In this document: piece after piece, positions 1 to 12,000 of the stretch
How the letters are laid out: every line of letters begins with the position of its first letter
Numbering within the stretch: position 1 is the stretch's first letter
IMG/VR virus record: IMGVR_UViG_3300020183_000304
Coordinates: 1 to 31,616 of that record
Source: a virus
Strand: one strand, 5' to 3'
Length of the DNA: 31,616 nt
Notes under the pieces: generated by a model
Databases searched by the model: none
The model's input: the letters and a program-made list of their open reading frames with translations, nothing else
What the model was told of the DNA's origin: nothing
Position numbers and translations under genes: made by a program

Positions 1-3000
1 ATTACACCAAAAATACCCGCTGACAGATTTGGCTGGGACAGTGCTGCCGCGGATGCCACATAAATCATATCTGCAGTGGCAGACAATGGTTGTTCAAGCG
101 TGGTAGTTTCTGAACCCAATATACGATAAGTTGTTTGATATCCTCGCATGTCTTGGAATATGCGGAAAGCGATTTCTCCCGGAATCACAGAATTGGTATA
201 CAGCGTGATCGCCACTACATCGATGGCACCGATAGGAGGACCTAATATGATCACTTCGGTTCCGTCGATCACATAGTTGATGTCTTCAAAATAACGAAGT
301 CCATTGAAATAGACTTCGATTCTTTCTCCCGTGGCTCCAGAGATGTCTCGACCGGTATCAAAGCGATTGGTCTGGATCACAGTACCCGCAGATTCATCAA
401 AGGTCGATACTGCAAACGGAGCACCTTGATCGTACAGCGTGGTGTCATAGTCTACCGTGATCGCGGTACCTTTTATAGTTGGTCCGACAAATACTTCAGT
501 GACTATGTCTTGCTGATAGGTATCATTGAAACTGATGATTTGGATCACGTCTCCCAGCAACGGAATCAACGGACTAGTTGCACGCCAGATTAGGGTATTT
601 CCACTAGAGATATAGTAGTCTGCCTTGGTGCTCACGGATATCAGGATGCGTGTGCCAGCGGCCGGAAGTTGGGCCAGCGTGATAGTACGTTCAGTGGCAC
701 TGACCGCAGGATCTACCACAAAGTCCACTCCCAAGATTAGACTCTGGTCATCGATGTACACACTGACTTCATTGTCGGCCACTAGATTAAGATTGTACCC
801 GCCACGATTGGGCAGAGCATAGGTCAGACTGCTTCCGTCGGCGATGACTTGCAGACCTTCAGGCGGTCGGGCACGTATACCATTCTTGGTCACTATGAGA
901 TTGGCTTGATTGGTACCGCCCATGTAGTTGTCGAGCGTGTAGGCCAGTGTGCTTCCGTCGGCTATTTCGATCTGCTTGATCGGGGTGCTCCACGACACTG
1001 ACTGCGATTGTTCCAGCCCAAACGCTACCACAAACACATATTGAGACGCAATCAGCGGCGTTGTAAATGTCAACTTGGTACTGTATGTCGCATCGACGCT
1101 GTAAGTGTAATCGGTGGTCAGTTCACCGTTGACGAAAACCGCCATCTGATTGATGAGGCTGAACTGTACTGGTATGACCAATTGGCTTCCTATGTCGGCA
1201 CCGTTGTAACTTTCGCGGAAAATCTGATTGCCGCCGCCCAGTCCGTACACACGGATACGTAGGGCCTGGCCTGCAGAAACACCGCTGGTGATGTTCACGG
1301 TCAGATTGACCCAATCGATGGTGAACTGTTCCTCAACTGTGAGTTCTACATTGATGGTCTGATTCCACACACGAATCTGGGCAGGGAATTCCATGAGATC
1401 CGCAAAACTGTAGGTCGACTGCGTGGTTGAATATTCGTAAGACACACCTTTGATATTGAATCCGTGACCGTCGCCGATCCAATCCGCACCTGCCGTGGTG
1501 TAAACACGCAGATCCAGTGTGTCAAATATGGCACCGGGCACTAATTCTTCAGGAGCATGGCTAGAGAAAGGATCAACAAACTCGCCGCCGTCGACCACGA
1601 TGGGATTGGGCCCAGTATCGGGTGGGTTGCCGTTGTAGGCCGGAGCAGGTAGAGTTCCTAGATAAGGATCTGCGAAATCGCTTTCGTAAATGGCATCTAG
1701 GATGGCCGGATCGTAACTGGGGCGTCCTTCTGGTCCATAACTGATATTATCAAACGGATTGATGTCAAAGTTGCCCACATCAAATCCAGTGTTCTGATTG
1801 AAATCCGGAGCTGCCACTTGCACGCCCGGATACGCCACACCGGATATCAATTGTGCGAGATCTAGTCCGGGCTCATTCACTGTGGGAACATAAAGTCCCA
1901 TGGTACGATCTACACCTGTAAGTGTAGCGGCATCGACCAGAGTCCATTGATCCAGTTCAAATATTGGACTCAATACACCGGTGCTGTCGTCGCTGTTGGC
2001 CTGCCATACTCTATTATCAAATCTCACTCGGTCACCGTTGTTGTAGTTGACATTGGGTTGCCAATTCGTGATCGTGGTCTCGTATTGATATCGGTCATAT
2101 TTGATCGTGGTGTTTATATTCCGGACCAGGCTGTTGCCCATGACCGGTACTGCGATAGCACCAGATCCGTTACCACCTTCTATCGAGATCACCGGCGTGG
2201 TGAGATATCCTTGACCGGGGTCTATCACGGTGATAGCAGCGACCTGACCGGCACTGTTGATCCTGGCTACTAGTCTGGCTTCTACCTCTGCGTCTCCGGT
2301 CACTATCACTTCCGGAGCCACAGTGTATCCGGATCCGCCATCGACCACAGTCACTGACGTCAGTTGTTGCAGATAGTTCTGATACCATTGGCTGTAGGGA
2401 AAAGTTTGCCATATCGGTGCGGTACTAGGCACACTGCTGGTACTGCTCAATATGGGAGGATTGCTGTTGTCCAACACCGGGCTTACAAAGATACCTTGGG
2501 CAGGATCCCAGTAGGCCGGCAAGTCAAAATCAGTGGCCGATCCCTGATATTCATCTTGCCCCTTGTAGATCAGATTGAATTCTCGTATTTGTGTATGATA
2601 TGGCTTGACTTCTTGGATGTATTTTTCCACGAAATCTTGATTGTCTCTACGATAGATCTGAAATGGCTCCAGTTCTCGTATCACGTGATCTACGTCGATC
2701 AGAGAAGTCTTTGTGAGCCACAAAGGAGCCTGTTGCTCTTGCAGTATAAAATTGAACATCAAGACCAGGAGATTATTGCGTTCAATGGCCAGGTCGTCGA
2801 TGAAGATCTCTTCGTTAAGACTCTGTATGATCTTGCGTGTTTCTTGCACAGGTTCTTGATCAAAATACTGTGCATCAAACACTTCGATGTCAAAGCCAAA
2901 GCGTGCAGAGTTGGCTTGGTAGTTCCAGATAGATTCTTTGATCTGTATGGTACCATCTTCTACCTCTACCCTGGTCCAGGTATCCCCATTTCGTCGATAG

Positions 3001-6000
3001 ACTTCAAACTTGCCCTGGGCATTGGCAGTGACTTTGACCGAGCTACCTTCGGGCACAGAGATGGTATCCAAGGCCGACACCGTAGGAACCTCTTGGTAGA
3101 TCACTGTGAATGGATCGTATCCGGGCAGATACCAATCAATGAATTCCCAATAGAGATTGGTGTCATAGGTCTGAACCCTTGACAGGAACAGAGATTTGGC
3201 TCCTAGAGCATCTTCCTGTACTTCGTATATGGTCCAGAGACCGTTGTTGCTGGAATCGCTGACCACGAGATAGAGATAGCCGTCTGGAACTATGACTAAA
3301 TTCTGGAAACCAAGCTCTTCAAGATTGGCCACACGCTTGTTCCAGGCACCGGAACTCACTGAAGGTTCGGGTTCTTGGCTGCGTAGTAGACTAAATCTAC
3401 GGCTTTCTGCTATGGGATACTGACTCATCACAGCATTGGCTCGTACCAGATAATTCTGCAGGGCAAGGAATCTATTGACGAACATGCTCTGTCTTGGGCG
3501 GAATTCAACGCCATATTGTTCGCTGGGTTTCAGGAACGGGTCCGGCACCGGACTACCCACGGTGTCAACACCGGAGAATGAATCTTGCAATTTACGATAC
3601 AGTCCTGCTGTTAGGAATCCGTCGGCACGACCTTGAGCTATCAATTGATATTCAGTGTGTATTGTGTCATCATTGGCTTCAAGGTCGTACTCGATATGGA
3701 GCACAGTGTCCTGTACTGAAATATAAGGCAATGCGTTATAGATGGCCACTGTGCTGGCATCGAGTGGTGCCACATAAGCGATGCCACTGCTACGAGGACT
3801 CTCGATGTATCTGGCCAGAGTGTCAATGCTGAGAGTTTTCTTGGCTTTGCGATCAACGGTGCGTAAACCAGTGACCCAGAAGAAATAAGTGGCAGCGAAC
3901 AGTCCCTGTGAGGTCAGCGTGCTGATCACCGAGTAACTGTTGGGATCTCTGACCTGTCCCGATCCTTGATACTGAGATGGAGGAACATCGCTGGATATCC
4001 ATTGATAGACATCCACACTGCTTCCTGGGAACAGTTGTCCCCAGCGTCGGCTGGCGTAGACAATGTCATCTTGGTTGGGGTCGATGAATCTGGCTTCGGT
4101 AGTATCCCACCAGATCTGCCCCACACGCTCGAATCCCCATTTCTGTCCGTAATTGTTGATGTCACCGGCGTTGTAGGCTGCAGGATCTATGGCACCGATA
4201 TAGTCAAGATTCTGTCTCACTGCGCCCAACAGACGGCCTTGCAACGGATTGAAGAAATCAAAGTACTGTTTGACATTGCCAGCCACACGATCGTACATGA
4301 AAACAGTGTTCAGTAATTCGTAGTTGACCACTGGTTGCTGTCTGCGTATTTCTCTCCAGGCTGGCTGGCGGCCGATGTTACGAAATTCAGCGAATCTACC
4401 ATAGTTGGCTCCGCTGTCGCCACTGTCTTCTCCTGGACTACCTACCAACAATACTCCCGTGGTGTAGTCTACAGCAGTTCCGAACTGATCTAATGTTGAA
4501 ATCTCAGAATCATAAAGTTGCTGTCCAAACACGAACTTGCCAGAGTTGGCTATGCTAGATGACGCCGCTGGCAACAGATCGTAGGTGTATACTGCTCCGG
4601 ATTGCGGCACGATGTCTGCGAATCCGGTGCTACGAGAATCAAAGTAAGTGGTTCCTGCATCAAATGTAGTGATGCCGATGGCCGAAGCATCCGGTGCACC
4701 CACGATCAAGTTCACAGTACTATCGCTGATGAACAACGACTTTCCAAAATGTGCATAAGATTGTGGCACAGGACTGCGTAGGGTCTGCACATAGACGTAG
4801 ATGTCCAGACCGAGATCGTCGAACAGAGTGCCAGATCCAGGCAATACTGTGAGTCTAGCTAGAGGTACAGTGGCATCAAGATTCTTGACTGTGATTGTGA
4901 TGCGACCACTGATCATCTTGATCACGCTCTCAGTCAATGGTGCTGTGACAAAATCCACGGTCTGATCTGTGGCATCGTAAGTGTAATCGACATTCAGTGT
5001 CTGTGCCACATCGTCTACTAGGACTCTTGGTGTGTATGAACTAGCCTGAGACCATAGATCTCCCACGGCGAATGATTTCGTGATCCCGTCGGCCACGTAC
5101 TCAATGTCCGGTGTTGATGCAGCCCGTATGTTGGGCAAGGCTGCTGCGTTGATGTCGTCCACGAGATCAGCGATGATGGTGCCAGTAGACTCTACCCAAT
5201 AGTTGTTGATGCGGATATACTCGCCCGACGATGAAATACTGGGATTGGCCACGGTCGACGTGATGGTACCATAGAATCTGGTCTGATTCAGCACGAAATC
5301 CACGCTGCCTTCTTGGCTCTGGGAGATAGAAGCAAAAGGCTGGCTGGCAAACAGGCTACAGTTATTCACGCACTGATCCACAGTGAATCCAAATTGATGC
5401 TCGCGTCCCGGTGTGGCCGCGACCACGGTCTGTGTCAATTGGAAGTAGTTGGTCTCTACTTCGATAGTGTCACCAATTTGCAAATCGACATCCAGAGTCA
5501 CTGTGGTCGGAAGAGATATCGTGTATTGGCCACCTATGTTATTTTCGGTAGATAGCAATCTCTGTCCATTGAGCATGACTGTTATAGGACCGTTGGTCAG
5601 ATTTTGTTCTGTTGAGTAACTGGTCACAGATGTGTCGGTGACTTGGAAACGCTGTGCTGAACGTGAATAGTAGTAAACTCGTCCTTCTTCGATGCCGGTC
5701 GGTCCGCTCACACCGGGTGCTCCGATCAACACTCCGGTACCATCGGTGGTGGTACTCACACTGTGTCCAAATTCTACCGCACCTGCTTCGGGCGAGTCGA
5801 TCTCGGCTACTTTTTTCCAGTGGGTAGTTGCACGGATCTGAACCGACACATCCGCCGGAGGAACAGTGGTGAATGTAAGGATGTCACCGACGAAAGTGTA
5901 ATCATAGAACGGTCTTGAAAGTTTTTCATCAACATATACACTAAAACTGTAGATGTCATCTACGGTATGTAGAGATCCCAAATCATACTTGATTTGGATT

Positions 6001-9000
6001 ATATCTATGTCATCACCGGCAGATGGCGTGGAAACAAATGTCACTGTGGCTACATTATCTGTTCTTGTCACAGTATAATCGGTGGTGATCGTTTGCAAGA
6101 TGCCGTTGACCTTGACCTGTATCTGATCGTTGGCCGTGATGTCTATCGAGCTGGTAAACACGTAGGCATCTTCTATGCCGTCGGCCACATAAGAAACACC
6201 GGCCACCTGATTGATCACCTGTTTTCTCAGGATGTTAACCGGTAATCCTTCGGCCGGTGCTGTAGCAAATGTGACTGCACCCAAGGCCACGATATAGTCT
6301 GTGCCTAAAATCTGCACTACTCCGTCTACTAATACTTGTAATTGATCTGACGATGCTATAGAAATATAGTTGTCGTAGTTAAAGGTCGTGATATTGGCAT
6401 CACCTACATATCGCACGATCTGATCTTGTACATCAACGCGGCCAAAACAGTACACTTTGTTGGCACCGGGTGCACCAATATACAGCCATCTCTCACCTCG
6501 ACTCATGGTCACCGAATAACCAAATCGATCAGCGGCCGTGACCAGGTCCCCGGGTGCCACACATAGCAGTTGCGTTTTCAGGAAACTGTTGCTGGACACC
6601 GGATTAAAAATAGTAACAGCGTATCCTTGGTCGCTGAGGCTGCGTACAGCCCCCACGATGGCCCATGTCTGGTCTCCCAGGTCTATAGAGTTACCAAAAC
6701 CGTCAGCACCGGTGGTACCTACTAGATCAAGCGTGATATTTTGACTGTAAGCGTCACTGGAATCTTTTACATAGGTATAGACTAGGCCGGTACTGCCGCC
6801 CTGTGGAGCACCAATCATGGCAGCAAGATTTTCAAATCCCTGCGAGATAGCTGTTCCGAATCCGCTGTTTTCTATAGGTTCTATGGGTTCGCGATCGTAG
6901 GCTACAGAAAACGGTTGTGTTTTTTCTAACACAGCCCAATGTCCTGTGCCATCATTGTCTACCCACACACGACTGCCGGCTGTGAGAAGATCTGCATAGG
7001 GCAAGGCATTCACATCGCTGGGTTGTGCTATCCTAGCAGATTCTAGCGTGTAAGCCACTCCTCGGCCCACTGCCTCTGTTTGCGTTCCACCAAATCGGAA
7101 TCCGATCAACACAGTGTATATCGACGGGATAGAGATTATTTCATAGGTACCGTTGATAGCTGGACCAAAATAGCGTATGATCAGTTTATCGCCAGCAGTC
7201 AACCCGTGTTGGGCATCAAATGTGACCAAACTCCTGCCATCGAGATTGTCGCTGACAGAGATTACCTGTGCCGGGACTTCTTGCACACGGTACACATTCC
7301 AATCGTAAGCGTTGCTCTTGGCTACCCAGATAGTGCTACCAATACCAAGGGTGTCGAGATCAACGTTCTCTAACGGAGTGCCCAGTCGTGAGAGATCAAA
7401 CACAGTGAAATCTACATCATCTAGGCTGACATAGCCCGCGGTAGGGTACGTCACTGATTCAAAACTATCTACCGTGGTCGGTAATATGTTGGGGCTGGTA
7501 GGAGGAATGCTAACTTTCCATACATTCTGTACCAGCACTGTTTGGTCAGCGTCGCTGACTTCTTGGCTGTTGATCACTTGTATGATACTGGGATCAGATA
7601 GTAATTTGCTCTGATCTAACAGCAATTCAAAGTAGTTACGATTGGCCGTGGCACCATAATTGGCACGTTGCATGGCCCAGTATTCATAAACATCGTATTG
7701 TGCGACTTCCTTACGCAGATCAGCGAACTGGAATATCTCCAGGGCTCCGATGGTACCTTTGCTGCCCAGGAACTGCTGGTAGAGATTGACCTGGCTGATA
7801 TCGTCCAGATTGAGATCTCGCATGTACTGTCGCGGACGGAAGCCAATCAGACCAAACGAGAAAAGATCCACGTCGGTCTGCAACGAAGCATCGTATACAG
7901 AATAGGCCTGGGCCAACTGATCCGAAGCGTTTGACGAGTTAGGCAACAGTCCTTTCTGTACCTGATTGTAGTCGCTGCGGATCCAGAGATTGTAGTTGAA
8001 TGCAGTACTGGGCTGGATGATGGTGCTAGACACCCAGTACTCGTTCTTGAACAGCACGATTTCGCCCTTGGTATAACATTGATTCGGTTTCCATTCTAGG
8101 ATATTGTCTTCGTTGATGACAAATCCAGGTGCGTTGATGGTGCCGTTCCAGTCGCCGGATATGGCACCACTGACCAGCACACGACTCTGTCGTGATCCTG
8201 TCACGGGTTCATAGATCAGATCCGCAAACACACTGAGATTGTCCAAGACCACGATATTTTCGTAGGCCGTAAAGGACAGGTTCAAGAAATTGATAGTATC
8301 ACTGGTAAGGCTGGTGGCACGGAATGTGTTATCCAATCTTTCGATGACCAAATTGCCGTCTTTGATAGGCTGGCGATTCTGATTGATTATGAGATTCTCA
8401 GGGGTAGGATCTGCTAGACTTTCTACCACAGCACCAGGGCGTGTCACACTGATAGATATCGCGGCTGGATTGAGGTTTATGATAGCACCAGCGGACCAGC
8501 CTTGGCCACTCCAGTAGAGGAACTCTTCGGCCATCTGTTTCCAGTTAATGATATAACCATTTTCCTGTGTTTCAAACACAAAGCCCTGGCGGTCCAGCAA
8601 CTGTCCATAACTGTACAAGAAATCGCAGACCGCATTTACATTGCTGAATGTGTAACCATAGGGGATCTGTACCACGGTATCGCTGTGATCCAGCGGGATC
8701 CGGGCCGTGGTGCCATTGGCCGTGAGCGTGAATAGGTTACCGTTGGGTATGCTGGCCAAGATGTTGAAATAAGGACGGGCCACATTGTATCCAAAAACTT
8801 GCCAACCGGTATCGGTGCTCTGGATGATCACTGAACTGTAAGTGATCTGCTCGAAGGGCTGATTCTTGTACAGCAGGATCTGATAACTCTCTTCTGGCAG
8901 CAACAAACTGGTATTGAGGCTGTTCGGGGTGCTACGGTCTGTGAAGATCTTGAGATAGCGTTTGTCAGTGAACGCACCCACCCTCCAGCACAGACGGACA

Positions 9001-12000
9001 CCGGTATTTTGTAGGGCATTTTCGAGATCCAGGGTGCTGGCACGGCCCAGCTGTCGATTGTAATCGATCAACCAGTTGATGTAGCTGGCTTTGGATACTC
9101 CGTCACCGTACAAGGGATTGATCTGCTTGGCATCGAGACGATATCTACTATCCCATAAGAACTGCCCCACTCCGTCATCGTACACATAGCGATCTCTGTC
9201 AGCGAACAGGCCAAAGAACTTGGCCGGCTTGGTCAGCACCAACAGTCTCATCACGGCAAAAGGCCAGGACGACGAAGTCCTCCAGGTGTTTTCTACCGGT
9301 CCATCGTCGCCCACTGCCCAGCTCCGTCGGAAACTGGTACTGTCAAAATTGCCAACCACGGATTCGAGTGGTGACAACAGCTGACCTTCTGAATCCGAAG
9401 GTATCACGGCTGTGAGATCCGGTCTGCGATAGCGAGGTATCACATATTCGCCTGCTGGATCTCTGACCAGGCCGTTGGCTAGATCATCCCAGAGCACCAA
9501 GTTACCAGAGGTATAAGGTGCAGGACCATAATAATCGCTCCACCAGGTGGGTTCTTGGCTGAATCCCAGCATCTCCCAAGGACGTGTGTTGGGTGCGGTG
9601 GTATCATAGAAATATTCATAGATACCTCGCCAGGCTCCCAGCAATGGCTGTCTGTTTAATTTGTTTTCACTCTGGCTGTAGTTGTAGGTAAACTGGTTGT
9701 TGGCCAGGTAGGTCTGTGCCGCATAGTCTAACTTGTTCCAGCCCACCCAGCTCAAGAAATCGGTGGACATCATGGTATTGATTTCTTGTAAAGTGTAATC
9801 GGTGGTGCGGAACTGACCAGGTATGACTTCATTTTCGGTCAGAGGAATTGGAGACACTATCTTGAGATTGTTGAAGATGCGAGTCTCGAATTCTAACAGT
9901 ACTTCATCTCGATAGTCTTCAAAGGCCACGGTAATGGATCCGTCGTGTCCTCGGATGACCAAGGTAGGATTTATGTAAGTGGTATCGAGATACATCTCCG
10001 GTTTGAAGGCTGGATACAAACCCATCTTGGTAGGAGTATTAGGGACATAGCTGCCATAGGTGGCGTTATATTCTCTTATCGCGACGCGATCGCCCACAGA
10101 CAACGGAACCGTGATAGTCAGCGTGGGTGCGTCATCGGACACAGTGTATTCATAACCACGCAACAGTATCCGGTCGTTGACATATACTGCAAGACCATGG
10201 AAGTTACTGCGAGTGAAATCATACACTCTCAACAGATCAAACGTGGGTGTGCTGATCGCCGAATACACATAGTTGTTTTCGGTGTAGTTCTGCTTGCTAG
10301 GCAGCATGTCACTCCAGTAGAATGGACTGGATTCGATGCGTCCGAGACAGATTTCCGTGATCACGGAATCGAGTATCTGTGTAGGAGTGTTGTTGACATA
10401 GTTGCCTTTGGCAGCCAGGTCTAACAATAGGGCTTTGTACTTTTCATATTCTCGACTGTTGAATTGTATGGACGAAATAATCTCAAACTGTTTCTGTCTC
10501 AGGAACATGCCGGTCAAGGCCAATGGACTGCTGTGCTGTACGATGTTGTCACCGTAGCGTAAGATGTTGCCGAGGTCGCGGGTGTTGTTGGCACCGTCGA
10601 TAGGACCTTGTATGTTTCTTAAATTCTGTCCTATGCTCTGGTAATGGGTACGGATAGTGCCCAAGGTAAACGCATTGGAGTTTTCGTTGAGTGCATTGTT
10701 TTCAAGGTTGAGAGGAACTTGATAATAGGCCACTTCACTGTCTGTGTTAGATATGGCTTGCACTTCAATCACTGTTCCTATCTCTGGAGGATTGGTCAGC
10801 GTGATCACAGTGTCGTTTCTAGAAACAGTGTAAGTATATCTGGTAGGATCGATGAATATCGATCCATCAAAAATCTGCAATGGAGCAAAGACCGATGTGA
10901 CATCGATGGGCACGTCAAGGATCAATGGTTCGCCGGCATAGGTGAATCTAAAAACCTGGCGACTACGATTTTCTTGAGCCGCGGTCTGCCATCCCAATAG
11001 TGAAGAAAAACTCACCCGGTCGATGTACTGACGCACGAACCCTTGACTGATAGACTCTTCTTGGCTCACACTGTCTCGCACATAGATGAAGGTGTCGGTG
11101 AACAGGTGATTTTCAAACAGGATATCGCCGATGTTGGTGATATTGAGATAACGGAGGCTGAATCCCAGCACTGGATCAGCGATGGCTGTGCCACCTTCGG
11201 CGTAGGCAAACAGTTTGGTACCAGTAAAAGTGGAACTGGGATACACTGATCTATCAGCGAGACTACGTCCATTTACATCAAATATATCAAACAAGATAGG
11301 TTGGTTGACACTGGTCTTTTGCTGTGCCAGGATCCAGCCACTGCCATCAAACCAGTAAGTCTTGCCCTGCTGTGTGTTGCCACTCAGGCAGACCACGGTG
11401 GTATCTATCTCTGTGTCTCGATCATAGACCGGTGTAAGATTGATGATCTTGGGGCTGCCTGGTACACCATCAGGATCGATAAACTCTACCTGATATACTC
11501 TGTTACGCACATCAGGATCTCGGTCGGCCGCAAAAATAATGCGGCTGCCGTCCTGCAGGATGTAACCATCTACACTGTAACCCAGGCTACCGTTGATGTC
11601 ACTGAAGGCATCGGTTTCAAAAAAGTCGATGATGTTAACCGGATCGATGGCCGATGTTCCATTGTTGAACAAATGGAGGTCGGCACGGAATTCGATGATG
11701 GGACGCTTTCCTCTACGGTCATTGTCCAAGACCGCGACCTGATTGTTGCGTTCGGCTGTGTAGTTTATAACGTCGATGTGAAACCACCGGTTGGATCTGG
11801 ACCAAGCGTTACGATCTCGGCTGGAACGATTCTGGGTGATATAGTCGACCACGGTGGGTGCGTTTAGATTGGCATCAAAATTGCCGTCATCATAGGCAGT
11901 ACTGTCGTAGGGCAGAGTTTCACTGCGAGTGTAAGTCTCTGGTGTTATCAGTTCAGACGTCGGAATCAATTTGATTCCGTTGCCTATGAGATATTCATCC

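Noticed and set aside
2364-3182. Plus-strand open frame of 272 codons
   Set aside because: Antisense to the giant gene, whose translation is coherent and conserved-looking across this stretch.
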